Of a DNA stretch of 33,809 bases, positions 15,311 to 23,956 are shown one piece after another. The DNA lies in the NCBI GenBank assembly GCA_002069965.1, contig MWCI01000035.1, positions 1 to 33,809 on the forward strand. Direction: 5' to 3'. Each line of letters begins with the position of its first letter. Position 1 is the first letter of the stretch. Source of the stretch: Spirochaetes bacterium ADurb.Bin218. GTDB taxonomy: Bacteria; Spirochaetota; UBA4802; UBA5550. The notes beneath the pieces were generated by a model. It did not search any database and was not told the origin of the DNA. It saw only the letters and a program-made list of their open reading frames with translations. The translations under genes were made by a program, and so were the position numbers.

Positions 15311-16348
15311 ATGAAAAAAGAAATAAATTATTCCATAGCAATAATATTTTTTTTAGTGATATCAATAATAATGCTGCCAAAGCTCTTTCCTCTCATTGAT
15401 GAGAAAATATTTACACAAAACTATAGAATTCCCTATTACGCTGGGGAAGATTACTTTTTGTTTAATAAATATGCAAAATTTCTCTCACAGATTGACTCAA
15501 TCCCTTTACTGGGAGACTCTGTTATATGGGGACATTATGTCCATGAAGAGGAAAGCCTTTCTGGGGAGCTAAATTTATTGTCACAAAAAAATTTCAGAAA
15601 TGCCGGAATAGATGGAGTGCATCCTGCAGCAATGAATGGCCTTGTTGAATATTTTGCTGGAGATATAAAAAACAAAAAAGTCATCATAGGAATAAACCTC
15701 CTGTGGATGAGCTCAAGGAGACACGATCTCTCTGGAGAACAAAATAATGAGATTAACCATAAAATTTTGCTGCCACAATTTCTGGAAAAAATACCTGCAT
15801 ATCAGCCCACCATAGAAGAAAGATTATCATCAGCTATTAAAAAAAATTTTGAATTTCTTTTATGGGCAGATCATATAAAAATAAGCAAATTCAATTCTTC
15901 CAATTTATACCAATGGACAATGGAAAATCCTCAAAAGAATATAATTGAGTTTTTTAAACCAGAGGAAAAAAAATTCATGCCACCTGAATCAATAACTCCA
16001 AGGGGTCTTACCATACAGGATATTCAATGGGTAGATATGGAAGCCTCCTTACAATGGAGATTTATTTTAAAGACAATAAAAATTCTTCAAGACAGAAACA
16101 ACAAACTACTTGCAATAATAACTCCCTTTAATGAACACATGATGAGTGCCAGTAGCATAAAAAAAATGGACTCCATGACTAAAGCAATAAAAGAAGAGCT
16201 TAAAAGGGAAGATATAGAGGTAATAGATTGTCCAATGCTTTTGCCAGAGGAATTTGCCGATAGCAGTCACCCAACAGCAAAGGGATACGAAAAAATAGCA
16301 AAATATCTTATAAGCAATAAATCATTCTTAAAATTTATTGAAAGATAA
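15311..16348 (+). CDS. Membrane-anchored SGNH-hydrolase-like acyltransfer partner
   Basis: This 345-residue protein has one N-terminal membrane anchor (about 8-27) and an extracytoplasmic domain. It shows block I LLGDSVIWG (Asp69-Ser70), a later Asn/Gly-containing GIDGVHPAAMNGL and the block V DSSHPTAKGY (Asp317, His320), giving a Ser-His-Asp triad like AlgJ, AlgX, DltD-type and PatB proteins. It probably takes the acyl group delivered by the MBOAT protein and moves it onto an envelope polymer. It is the last gene of the plus-strand operon. It ends 3 bp from the end of the convergent SUMF1-like gene with no terminator between them. Confidence 0.78.
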   Translation: MKKEINYSIAIIFFLVISIIMLPKLFPLIDEKIFTQNYRIPYYAGEDYFLFNKYAKFLSQIDSIPLLGDSVIWGHYVHEEESLSGELNLLSQKNFRNAGIDGVHPAAMNGLVEYFAGDIKNKKVIIGINLLWMSSRRHDLSGEQNNEINHKILLPQFLEKIPAYQPTIEERLSSAIKKNFEFLLWADHIKISKFNSSNLYQWTMENPQKNIIEFFKPEEKKFMPPESITPRGLTIQDIQWVDMEASLQWRFILKTIKILQDRNNKLLAIITPFNEHMMSASSIKKMDSMTKAIKEELKREDIEVIDCPMLLPEEFADSSHPTAKGYEKIAKYLISNKSFLKFIER

Positions 16349-16351
16349 AAA

Positions 16352-17302
16352 TTACTCCGCAGGTAGCACCAACCTTATCCCATTCAGGCCACTCTTTTCA
16401 AAGGGAGCAAATTGCCATCTTCTGAAGGACTCAAGCTCCTCAGGAGCATTTAAAATATCACCACCTCTTACCACCCTATATTTATATTGCCCCTGCCATC
16501 CCATGGGATCAATGTCATCACCTGAGAAATAATAATTATATTCATATCTATCAAAGCACCACTCTGCAACATTGCCAGCCATATCATAGATTCCAAAGGG
16601 ATTAGGCCTTCTTTTACCAACAGGCTTAACAGTATGATATTTGACCCACCAAAACCTGCCTTTGCTATAGCTTTTAACTCCTGAATTAAAGAGATGCCAG
16701 GCATATTCCCCTGCGCCATTCCATGAGGAATTACCTCCCCAAAAAAAACGCTCTCTTTTCCCTGCGCTGCAGGCATATTCCCACTGAGCCTCTGTTGGCA
16801 ACCTAAAGCCATTTGCATCTTCATTTATCGTCACAGTCCACTTTACATCATCATAGTCAGAGATGTTATCCCTGTCTTCATCTTTACTTATTTTATAATA
16901 GCTTTCAAGTCCATACTTTTCACTTAAGATATTGCAAAAAACAACTGCCTCATACCAGCTTACATTATAAACAGGGAGATTATCACCAGTTCCGTATTTG
17001 CTTCCCTGGCAGGGATTAGTTCCAGTGACATCATAATACTCTTTTTGTGTAATTTCATATTTGCTAATCCAGAAAGCCTTTGTAATATGGACCTTTCTTT
17101 GCGGGGAGTAGTCTGCACCATCAACAGTTCTGCCCATAAAAAAAGAACCAGCAGGAACAAATACAAGGCTTATGGAACCAATAGTCTTTTCTTTTGAATT
17201 TTTCACAAGACTTTGAGAGAAAAGATTAGAAAATCCAGCAATGAGGAAAATAAGAAGGCCATTAAAGAACAATTTTGAAAAAATTTTTTTACTGCAAATC
17301 AT
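16352..17302 (-). CDS. Exported SUMF1-like protein (second copy)
   Basis: This 316-residue protein has a signal peptide (about 1-29, ending near NLFSQ). Its SUMF1 domain shows FVPAGSFFMGRT, YEITQKEYYDVTG, LPVYNVSWYEAVVFCN, NGFRLPTEAQWEYACSAG, GIYDMAGNVAEWCFDRY and YRVVRGGD. The C-terminus GLNGIRLVLP lacks the oxidase cysteines. It is not a simple duplicate of the 13106-13921 protein: an insertion with DEDRDNISDYDD resembles calcium-binding loops found in some relatives. It starts 2 bp after capA and is certainly cotranscribed with it. AAAGG within the end of capA may act as its ribosome binding site. Confidence 0.82.
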   Translation of the reverse strand: MICSKKIFSKLFFNGLLIFLIAGFSNLFSQSLVKNSKEKTIGSISLVFVPAGSFFMGRTVDGADYSPQRKVHITKAFWISKYEITQKEYYDVTGTNPCQGSKYGTGDNLPVYNVSWYEAVVFCNILSEKYGLESYYKISKDEDRDNISDYDDVKWTVTINEDANGFRLPTEAQWEYACSAGKRERFFWGGNSSWNGAGEYAWHLFNSGVKSYSKGRFWWVKYHTVKPVGKRRPNPFGIYDMAGNVAEWCFDRYEYNYYFSGDDIDPMGWQGQYKYRVVRGGDILNAPEELESFRRWQFAPFEKSGLNGIRLVLPAE

Positions 17303-17304
17303 AT

Positions 17305-18492
17305 TTAAAAATTAGCCTTTGAAGTATAGTAATCAATATACCTGCTTTCTTTGTCTACAAGAATGTTATCTATTACACCTCTTCCTTTTTTTTCTGGAAG
17401 TATAACAGGGGAATACTGAACCTCAAGGGGGTTTATATTAACAGGAATAATAGTAAAAGATTCAAGGCCTCTGGCACTTAAATTAACCCTTGCAATTATG
17501 CTAACTCTATGATTTGCTGAATTTCTTCCGGCAAAGACAAAGTCCCCTAAGCTATAAAATATTATTCCATTTTTATAAAGTTCCACCTTACCTATTCCGT
17601 GAGATTGATGTCCAAGAATACAGCTTACACCTGCGTCAATCAGCTTATGGCCAAGCTCAACTTGTTCTTTTTGAGGCACAGCAATAGGAAAATCTACAAC
17701 AACCTCTTCGCCCCAGTGAATGCTCACAACAACAGTATCAACCTCATCTTTAACCCTTTTTATTGCAGAGATTATAAGCTCATCGCTACCACCAGCAGCG
17801 CCTGGACTGAAGGGGGTTGCCCATACACTTTTTGGTATTACATTATTTATAGCAAAAAAAGCAATTCTCACACCTCTGTGCCATACATAAAGAGGTCTTA
17901 AAGCCTCATCAATATTTTTCCCTATGCCAACAGGATTTATATTAACAGAGAGGAGTCTTTCTGCAGTTTCAAACATTCCCTCATCGCCACAGTCTTTAAT
18001 GTGATTATTTGCAAGAGAGGCTATATTAAACCCAGCTTGTTTTAAAATATACTCGCTGCCTGCAGGAGAGGCAAAGTAAAAGACCTCGTCCTTATCTGGA
18101 AAGGCCTTGATGCTATTTTTTGTAATTGGAGCCTCTAAGTTGCAAAAGACAATGCCCTTAAATTCATTTTTTACATTTTTAAAAGGATATTTCAATGCAG
18201 CCTCTTTGCCATATTTTGAAGAGACCTTTGCCATAACCTCTTCCATAAATGCAAAGTTAAGAGCCACATCTCCAACTGCAGTAATTGTAGCTTCCTGCTT
18301 TGGCCAGTTTTTTTTAGCCTGAAGTTTCTCTTTATGAAAAAGATCTATTTTATTTGCAGAAGTTTCCCATACAGGGTCATCTATCATGTATTTAGAATAA
18401 TCATATTCAATTGCACTTTTTGAAGAACAAAAGAGAGATATAAATATAAAAATGAAAAAAAGCACTCCAAAAAATTCTATTCTTCTTTTCAT
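17305..18492 (-). CDS. CapA-family metallophosphatase-like envelope protein
   Basis: This 395-residue protein begins with a hydrophobic stretch and Cys at about residue 22 in ISLFCSSK. That is a poor lipobox by enterobacterial rules but acceptable by the looser spirochaetal ones. The CapA metallophosphatase fold is clear: ITAVGDVALN, CNLEAPIT, SLANNHIKDCGDEG, VSIHWGEE, LGHQSHGIGKVE and IIFYSLGDFVFAG, which together supply the metal ligands. CapA proteins take part in poly-gamma-glutamate or other capsule assembly; no capB or capC ligase genes are present, so the polymer is unknown. It lies 48 bp downstream of the Rrf2 gene on the same strand and 2 bp ahead of the SUMF1 gene. No clear Shine-Dalgarno sequence is seen. 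Confidence 0.82.
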   Translation of the reverse strand: MKRRIEFFGVLFFIFIFISLFCSSKSAIEYDYSKYMIDDPVWETSANKIDLFHKEKLQAKKNWPKQEATITAVGDVALNFAFMEEVMAKVSSKYGKEAALKYPFKNVKNEFKGIVFCNLEAPITKNSIKAFPDKDEVFYFASPAGSEYILKQAGFNIASLANNHIKDCGDEGMFETAERLLSVNINPVGIGKNIDEALRPLYVWHRGVRIAFFAINNVIPKSVWATPFSPGAAGGSDELIISAIKRVKDEVDTVVVSIHWGEEVVVDFPIAVPQKEQVELGHKLIDAGVSCILGHQSHGIGKVELYKNGIIFYSLGDFVFAGRNSANHRVSIIARVNLSARGLESFTIIPVNINPLEVQYSPVILPEKKGRGVIDNILVDKESRYIDYYTSKANF

Positions 18493-18540
18493 TGTTAACT
18501 ACAAAATATTAATAATAGTTATATTAAAAAACATACTTAC

Positions 18541-18951
18541 CTATCCCTGAAGAATAAAATCGCTCAGTTTATTTTTAGCTATAAAATCCATAAACTCCTT
18601 CTGAAACTTAAACATTATGCCACTGAATATACATTTACTAAAGGGACAGGAATCCTTAATCATTGGGCAAACATCAGGTCTCATAGGACCTTCTATTGCA
18701 TTAAATATCTCAAGCAAGCTTATATCCTGTGGATTTTTTTTGAGCTTAAAACCTCCATGGGGACCTCTGTGAGAGACAACAAGATCAGTCTTAACAAGCC
18801 TTTGAAAAACCTTTGCCAGATGAGCTTCACTGGCATTAAGCCTCTCTGCAAGAGTCTTTGCTGTAAACACAGTATCACTCTCCCTGGCCATAAGTTCCAT
18901 AGCATGTAGAGCAAGTGAAATAGCCTCAGAAAAATGGAAACAACCCGCCAC
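18541..18951 (-). CDS. Rrf2-family regulator with probable Fe-S ligands
   Basis: This 136-residue winged-helix regulator has the Rrf2 core: ISLALHAMELMA, TAKTLAERLNASEAHLAKVFQRLVK (recognition region) and SHRGPHGGFKL (wing). Three cysteines, Cys95, Cys102 and Cys107, sit where IscR and NsrR hold an iron-sulfur cluster, though the spacing (six and four residues between) differs from IscR. It may sense oxygen, NO or iron-sulfur status. The start is GTG with AGAGG 6 nt upstream. It is followed by capA and SUMF1 on the same strand, so it may regulate its own operon. MITE copy 4 is inserted just upstream of its promoter. Confidence 0.85.
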   Translation of the reverse strand: MAGCFHFSEAISLALHAMELMARESDTVFTAKTLAERLNASEAHLAKVFQRLVKTDLVVSHRGPHGGFKLKKNPQDISLLEIFNAIEGPMRPDVCPMIKDSCPFSKCIFSGIMFKFQKEFMDFIAKNKLSDFILQG

Positions 18952-18985
18952 TCTTAACCTCTCATAAATAAAAATAAAGGTTTAT

Positions 18986-19014
18986 TCTATAGCATATCTT
19001 TTTATAATTTGCAA
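18986..19014 (-). promoter_or_regulatory. Rrf2 gene promoter
   Basis: On the minus strand TTGCAA (19014-19009), 17 bp and TATAGA (18991-18986) form a sigma-70 type promoter 35 bp before the GTG start. The MITE at 19021 begins 7 bp from its -35 box. Confidence 0.5.
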
Positions 19015-19020
19015 CAATTT

Positions 19021-19148
19021 TAATGTATAATCCGATATAAATATAAACTTTATCTCCTGAGTTTTTCAGGCAAAACATTGTATATTGCTATCATCAGGAG
19101 ATATAAGTCATTACTTTACACTAAAAACTATTTCAGGAATTATTACTA
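19021..19148 (+). mobile_element. MITE-like element, copy 4
   Basis: This 128-bp family member begins TAATGTATAATCC and ends GGAATTATTACTA, with decayed inverted ends and no clear target duplication. The central stem TATCTCCTGA/TCAGGAGATA (19051-19060 and 19094-19103) is perfect over 10 bp and differs from copy 2 by paired changes on both arms. The block TTTACACTAAAAACTAT (19115-19131) differs from that of copy 2 at one base. TTTACA with AATTAT 17 bp later (19138-19143) could act as an outward promoter toward the 19236 gene; this is inference. Confidence 0.7.
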
Positions 19149-19235
19149 AAATAAAAAAATAATCTTGAAAAGTATTTATTTTAAAGCTATAAGAAACTTA
19201 AGTTAAAAAAGACACTTAGACATAAGGTAAACGCT

Positions 19236-20060
19236 ATGGCAATAACAAAGGTTCAAAAAGCCACATATAATGATGAGATTAAACCTTTAAAAGCACAATC
19301 TGACGAAATTGAAAAAAAAATAAGAGAGATCACCCTTAAAAAAAAGAGCAATCCAAAACTTGAACCATATTATAACCTGGAGATTATAGCTTATTTATTT
19401 AAAACTATAGATATTTATATAAGAATGAGCAATCTTTCAGTAAATATTCTGGGCATAAAAAACAATAAGAGCCTTGATCTGGCTAAGTCCAACTTTTCCA
19501 AAATACTACAGCTGATGAAAGAAATAGTAGGAGATGACGTTGACAGAGATTCCCTTAAAGAGAATGAGGAATATCTTGAGAGAATAAACAGGTTAAATCC
19601 AAGGCATCTTTATGATCTGGCAACAAAAATAGATGACACCCTGAACAATCTCAAAAACAGCATGGGTGAAGAGTCAAAATGGAAATGGTTTTTTGTGGAA
19701 TTACAGGCCAAAGTGGCAGTTATAACAAGAAATCTCATAAATTTTTCTGATATATTAAAATACCGAGATCCACGAGAAGAATTTTTTCGCACAAGGATAG
19801 AGCATCTTCGCTTTGCAAAGGACCTCCTTGAGGAGGCAGCGAAACAATATAGAACAAAATATGAATTATCCTCAAAATCCAGAGAGGATCTAAAAAAATC
19901 CATAGATATCCTTGAGGCCTTAAGAAAAATCCACATAACTATGGGAGAGGCCAATGAAGCTGAAAAACTAAAAACAATAATAGATGCAGCAAGACTTAAC
20001 CTTGAAGCGGATGATAAAAAACAAAATCCAGAAGAAAAACTCAAAAAAAAGCCTAAATAA
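19236..20060 (+). CDS. Unknown highly charged helical protein
   Basis: This 274-residue protein matches no family I recognise. It is rich in Lys and Glu, with no signal peptide or membrane segment, and is predicted almost entirely alpha-helical. An early coiled-coil-like stretch (about 10-35), two central amphipathic helices and a long region from about 185 to 260 (EEFFRTRIEHLRFAKDLLEE then repeated Lys/Glu heptads) could form a helical bundle of tetratricopeptide-like character. The C-terminus is lysine-rich. AAGGT precedes the ATG by 7 nt. It lies 108 bp upstream of hrcA but outside the CIRCE-controlled transcript. Confidence 0.65.
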   Translation: MAITKVQKATYNDEIKPLKAQSDEIEKKIREITLKKKSNPKLEPYYNLEIIAYLFKTIDIYIRMSNLSVNILGIKNNKSLDLAKSNFSKILQLMKEIVGDDVDRDSLKENEEYLERINRLNPRHLYDLATKIDDTLNNLKNSMGEESKWKWFFVELQAKVAVITRNLINFSDILKYRDPREEFFRTRIEHLRFAKDLLEEAAKQYRTKYELSSKSREDLKKSIDILEALRKIHITMGEANEAEKLKTIIDAARLNLEADDKKQNPEEKLKKKPK

Positions 20061-20092
20061 CGAAAAAATATCAAAAAATCAAAAATTTTTCC

Positions 20093-20121
20093 TTGACGTT
20101 TAAAAAAGCTACTATTATATT
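20093..20121 (+). promoter_or_regulatory. hrcA operon promoter
   Basis: TTGACG (20093-20098), 17 bp, TATATT (20116-20121). The predicted transcription start near 20128 falls in the CIRCE operator, consistent with repression by HrcA. Confidence 0.8.
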
Positions 20122-20125
20122 ATTA

Positions 20126-20152
20126 TTAGCACTCACATAAAACGAGTGCTAA
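20126..20152 (+). promoter_or_regulatory. CIRCE element (HrcA operator)
   Basis: TTAGCACTC (20126-20134), 9-nt spacer and GAGTGCTAA (20144-20152) match the CIRCE consensus exactly. It overlaps the predicted start of transcription and precedes hrcA by 16 bp. Confidence 0.98.
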
Positions 20153-20168
20153 TAATAAGAGGTGAGCC

Positions 20169-21221
20169 ATGAAAAAGGTGTTTGAAAATGAAAGAATGCT
20201 GGACGAAAGAGAGTCCGCTGTTCTTAATTCAATAGTATACGAGTATATTGCCACTGGTAAGGCAGTGGGGTCCAGATCTTTTGTTCAAAAATACTCTTTT
20301 TCTCTCTCCCCTGCTACCATGAGAAACATAATGTATGACCTTGAAAGGATGGGTTACCTTATGCAACCTCATACATCTGCTGGTAGGGTCCCGACTGATA
20401 AGGGTTACAGGTATTATGTCAATTCTCTTCTGGATAGCTATGACTCAACCTTTCAGGATTTAGAAATTGAAGAAAAAATATTTCAGAGGGAGTTACAGCT
20501 TGATAAAATCTTTGAATCTGTGACTAAGATGCTCTCTGTAATATCAAATTATGCAGGGGTTATGCTCTCACCAAACCCTGATTTTACTATTCTAAAACTT
20601 ATTGAGCTCATACAGCTTGAAAGCAATGAGGTTCTTGTTATCATAGTTACACGGACAGGTATGATCTTAACTAAAAAGGTGAATATTTCTGTAAGAGTTA
20701 CCCAGGATGAGCTATCTGAATATTCAAAATTTCTCACAAGGGAACTCTGTGGATACTCTTTGAATCAAATCAAGGAAAATATATTTAAAGAATTGAGAGA
20801 CGACAGAAGAACTTCTACAAATAAAGAGCTTGCTCTTGATATTGCCCAAATTGCTCTATCTGAAACAGGAGATGCAAAAATAAACATTGATGGAATAGAA
20901 AACCTCTTAAGGCTTCCTGAGATGGTGGAGGAGTCAAGACTTAAGAGCTTGCTCAATATAATTGAAGAAAAAAATATACTAAAAGAGATACTGGAACAAT
21001 ACATAGAAACAGATGGGATCAACATCCTAATCGGAGAGGAGATAGAAAACGAAAAAATCAGTGGATGTAGCCTTGTAGCCTCCTCCTACAAAATAGGTAA
21101 TAAGCCTGTAGGAGCTGTGGGCGTAATAGGACCTACAAGGATGGACTATGAAAAAGTAGTCCCCCTTGTAGACTACACAGGAAAAGCAGTTACAGGGCTG
21201 CTCACAAAAATGTCAAAATAA
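20169..21221 (+). CDS. hrcA: Heat-inducible transcription repressor HrcA
   Basis: This 350-residue repressor binds CIRCE and blocks transcription of chaperone genes until heat shock; in known systems its activity depends on GroEL. The N-terminal winged helix contains LNSIVYEYIATGKAVGSR and SLSPATMRNIMYDLERMGYL, followed by the conserved PHTSAGRVPTDKGYRYYV. The middle and C-terminal parts match the HrcA inserted domain, including GVIGPTRMDYEKVVPLVDY. AGAGGTGAG lies just upstream of the ATG. It is the first gene of the hrcA-grpE-dnaK-dnaJ cluster, with a perfect CIRCE in its leader giving autoregulation. Confidence 0.96.
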   Translation: MKKVFENERMLDERESAVLNSIVYEYIATGKAVGSRSFVQKYSFSLSPATMRNIMYDLERMGYLMQPHTSAGRVPTDKGYRYYVNSLLDSYDSTFQDLEIEEKIFQRELQLDKIFESVTKMLSVISNYAGVMLSPNPDFTILKLIELIQLESNEVLVIIVTRTGMILTKKVNISVRVTQDELSEYSKFLTRELCGYSLNQIKENIFKELRDDRRTSTNKELALDIAQIALSETGDAKINIDGIENLLRLPEMVEESRLKSLLNIIEEKNILKEILEQYIETDGINILIGEEIENEKISGCSLVASSYKIGNKPVGAVGVIGPTRMDYEKVVPLVDYTGKAVTGLLTKMSK

Positions 21222-21236
21222 TTACTGGGAGCGGAA

Positions 21237-21926
21237 ATGATGACAAAAGAACAGGCTAAGAAAAAAAAAGAGATGTCACATGAAGATGTGCATAATGAAG
21301 AAGTCTCAGCAGAAAATGAAAATAATAACTTGAGCAATGAAAGTAGCACCTGTGAGCCTTGTCTGGAGAGTCAAAAAGATGACTCTGCAGATTTACTTGC
21401 ACAAAAGGATGCAGAGATAGAAAGGCTTGGAAAGGAGCTTGAGACTTTAAAAGATCTCCTCCAGAGAAGACAGGCGGATTTTGAGAATTATAAAAAACGA
21501 AACGCCAGAATGCAGGAGGAATACAAAAAAATAGCAATTAAAGATTTTGCACTGGATGTGCTCAACATAAATGATGATCTGCTGAGAGCCATAGATATAG
21601 CTTCTTCATTATCAGAAAGCAATTCCAATGAAGTGGGCGGTTCCCTCATTGAAGGAGTAAAGCTTACTTCTAAAAGACTCATGGAGGCAATGGGGAAATA
21701 TGGCATAGAGGAGATTGAATCAGAGAATATGCCCTTTGACCCAAATTTTCATGAGGCTGTAGAGATTACAACAGATCCAGATGTAGAGATTGATACAGTT
21801 ACAAAGGTTTATCAAAAGGGATTTAAGCTTGATGAATATGTAATACGAACTGCTAAGGTAAAAGTTTCAAAACCAATGCCAAAGGCTGAAACAACGGAGG
21901 AAACAAATACTGAGGCAGTTCAATAA
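21237..21926 (+). CDS. grpE: Nucleotide exchange factor GrpE
   Basis: This 229-residue cochaperone releases ADP from DnaK. A long charged, low-complexity N-terminus (about 1-55) leads to the coiled-coil dimerisation helix (KDAEIERLGKELETLKDLLQ, about 56-75) and the core RRQADFENYKKRNARMQEEY. The C-terminal beta domain shows GVKLTSKRLMEAMGKYGIEEI, FDPNFHEAVEI and KGFKLDEYVIRTAKVKVSKP, the DnaK-contacting part. It starts 15 bp after hrcA with two adjacent ATG codons; GGGAGCGGA upstream is the probable ribosome binding site. Confidence 0.95.
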   Translation: MMTKEQAKKKKEMSHEDVHNEEVSAENENNNLSNESSTCEPCLESQKDDSADLLAQKDAEIERLGKELETLKDLLQRRQADFENYKKRNARMQEEYKKIAIKDFALDVLNINDDLLRAIDIASSLSESNSNEVGGSLIEGVKLTSKRLMEAMGKYGIEEIESENMPFDPNFHEAVEITTDPDVEIDTVTKVYQKGFKLDEYVIRTAKVKVSKPMPKAETTEETNTEAVQ

Positions 21927-21943
21927 TTTAAATTAAATTTATA

Positions 21944-21972
21944 TTGAAAAATAATCTTTAAAATAATATCTT
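21944..21972 (+). promoter_or_regulatory. Possible internal promoter before dnaK
   Basis: TTGAAA (21944-21949), 17 bp and TATCTT (21967-21972) lie in the 64-bp grpE-dnaK gap. No CIRCE is present here, so dnaK could have some HrcA-independent expression. Confidence 0.4.
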
Positions 21973-21990
21973 CAATAAGGAGTAAAAACT

Positions 21991-23877
21991 ATGAGTAAAA
22001 TAATAGGAATAGATTTAGGGACAACCAACTCATGCGTTGCTGTTATGTCAGGTGGTGAGCCTATAGTTATTCAAAATTCAGAGGGACAGAGAACTACACC
22101 TTCTATAGTTGCATATACAGATAAAGGTGAAAGGCTTGTTGGTCAGGTTGCAAAGAATCAGATAATCACCAATCCAGAAAATACAATTCGCTCAGTTAAG
22201 AGATTTATGGGTAGAAGGTTTTCTGAGGTTACAAATGAAATATCAATGGTTCCATATACTGTCAAAGATGACGGTAAAGGCGGTGTAGTTATTAAAACTG
22301 TTGCTGGAGAGTTCACTCCTCAGGAAATATCTGCAAGAATTTTACAAAAGATGAAACAAACAGCAGAAGACTATCTTGGAGAAACTGTTACAAGAGCTGT
22401 TATAACAGTTCCAGCATATTTTAACGATGCTCAAAGACAGGCAACAAAGGATGCAGGTAAAATTGCAGGTCTTGAGGTTGAGCGAATTATAAATGAGCCA
22501 ACTGCTGCTGCTCTTGCATACGGCCTTGATAAAGGCAAACAAAACCAAAAGATTGCAGTATATGACCTCGGCGGAGGAACATTCGATATATCCATACTTG
22601 AATTGGGAGATGGAGTTTTTGAAGTTAAATCTACCAATGGTAATACTCACCTCGGTGGTGATGACTTTGACCAGAGGATAATGGAGTGGCTTATAGCTGA
22701 ATTCAAGAAACAAACCGGAATAGATGTATCAAAAGACAAAATGGCTCTGCAGAGATTAAAAGAGGCTGCAGAAAAAGCAAAAATTGAGCTCTCTGCAAAG
22801 ATGCAGACAGAGATAAACATACCATTCCTTACTGCGGATCAAAGCGGTCCAAAGCACCTTGTTACAACTCTCACAAGGGCAAAATTTGAACAGCTAATTG
22901 AAGACCTTGTTGAGTCTACAAAAATACCATGTCTGAAGGCCCTTGAGGATGCAGGACTTACCCCAGGTGATATAGACGAGGTAATACTTGTTGGTGGTTC
23001 CACAAGAATCCCAATGGTGCAGGATCTTGTTAAGCGTATTTTTGGAAAGGATCCACACAAAGGCGTTAACCCAGATGAGGTTGTTGCTATTGGTGCAGCA
23101 ATTCAGGGAGGAGTTCTTGCAGGAGATGTTCACGATGTGCTCCTGTTGGACGTTACTCCTCTATCCCTTGGTATAGAAACTCTTGGCGGTGTAATGACAA
23201 GGCTTATAGAGAGGAATACCACTATACCTGCAAGAAAGAGCCAGATATTCTCTACTGCAACAGATAATCAAACAGCGGTTTCTATTCATGTTTTACAGGG
23301 AGAAAGAGAGCTGGCTTCACAAAACAGGACTCTCGGCAGATTTGAGCTTACAGATATTCCTCCTGCACCACGTGGAGTTCCTCAAATAGAGGTTACCTTT
23401 GACATAGACGCAAATGGTATTGTTCATGTATCTGCAAAGGATCTTGGAACTGGCAAAGAGCAAAAAATACGAATTGAATCTTCCAGTGGACTTTCTGAGG
23501 CTGATATAGAAAAAATGATTAAAGATGCGGAGCTCCATGCAGAAGAAGACAGAAAGATGAAGGCTCTTATTGAAGCAAGGAATGAATCCGACTCTCTCAT
23601 ATACTCAGTAGAAAAAATGATGAGAGAGCATGAAGCTAAGCTTGACGCAGGAGAAAAGGACAGAATAAATTCTGCAATATCAAAGCTTAAAACTGCTATG
23701 GAGGGAAATAACATAGAAGCTATAAAGCAGGCTAAATCAGAACTTGAACAGGCTTCTCATGGTTTTGCCTCAAGGATATATCAGGATGCAGCAAATCAAC
23801 AACAGACATCAGAAGGTAGCACAAAGACCTCCTCTGAGTCTGGAGAGAAGGTATATGATGCAGAGGTAGTTGACTGA
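21991..23877 (+). CDS. dnaK: Chaperone DnaK (Hsp70)
   Basis: This 628-residue ATP-dependent chaperone is of normal length. The nucleotide-binding domain shows [14 protein letters not shown] at the start, [17 protein letters not shown], the [16 protein letters not shown] phosphate loop and [11 protein letters not shown]. The substrate-binding domain follows (about 385-500) with [12 protein letters not shown] and a helical lid. The C-terminus ends with a short acidic tail (VYDAEVVD) resembling the EEVD-like end of bacterial DnaK. AAGGAG lies 8 nt before the ATG. A stem-loop separates it from dnaJ. Confidence 0.98.
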   Translation: MSKIIGIDLGTTNSCVAVMSGGEPIVIQNSEGQRTTPSIVAYTDKGERLVGQVAKNQIITNPENTIRSVKRFMGRRFSEVTNEISMVPYTVKDDGKGGVVIKTVAGEFTPQEISARILQKMKQTAEDYLGETVTRAVITVPAYFNDAQRQATKDAGKIAGLEVERIINEPTAAALAYGLDKGKQNQKIAVYDLGGGTFDISILELGDGVFEVKSTNGNTHLGGDDFDQRIMEWLIAEFKKQTGIDVSKDKMALQRLKEAAEKAKIELSAKMQTEINIPFLTADQSGPKHLVTTLTRAKFEQLIEDLVESTKIPCLKALEDAGLTPGDIDEVILVGGSTRIPMVQDLVKRIFGKDPHKGVNPDEVVAIGAAIQGGVLAGDVHDVLLLDVTPLSLGIETLGGVMTRLIERNTTIPARKSQIFSTATDNQTAVSIHVLQGERELASQNRTLGRFELTDIPPAPRGVPQIEVTFDIDANGIVHVSAKDLGTGKEQKIRIESSSGLSEADIEKMIKDAELHAEEDRKMKALIEARNESDSLIYSVEKMMREHEAKLDAGEKDRINSAISKLKTAMEGNNIEAIKQAKSELEQASHGFASRIYQDAANQQQTSEGSTKTSSESGEKVYDAEVVD

Positions 23878-23894
23878 TAAAAGTCCAGCTATCC

Positions 23895-23924
23895 TTTATA
23901 GCCGGCCCTTTGTGGCCGGATAAA
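23895..23924 (+). other. Stem-loop in the dnaK-dnaJ gap
   Basis: CCGGCC (23902-23907), loop CTTTGT and GGCCGG (23914-23919), extended by TTTAT/ATAAA around a 2-nt bulge. There is no T tract, so it may attenuate, protect or mark processing of the operon mRNA rather than end it. Confidence 0.7.
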
Positions 23925-23956
23925 AATCTGAGCCTAAAAGAAAAAAGAGGCACAAC

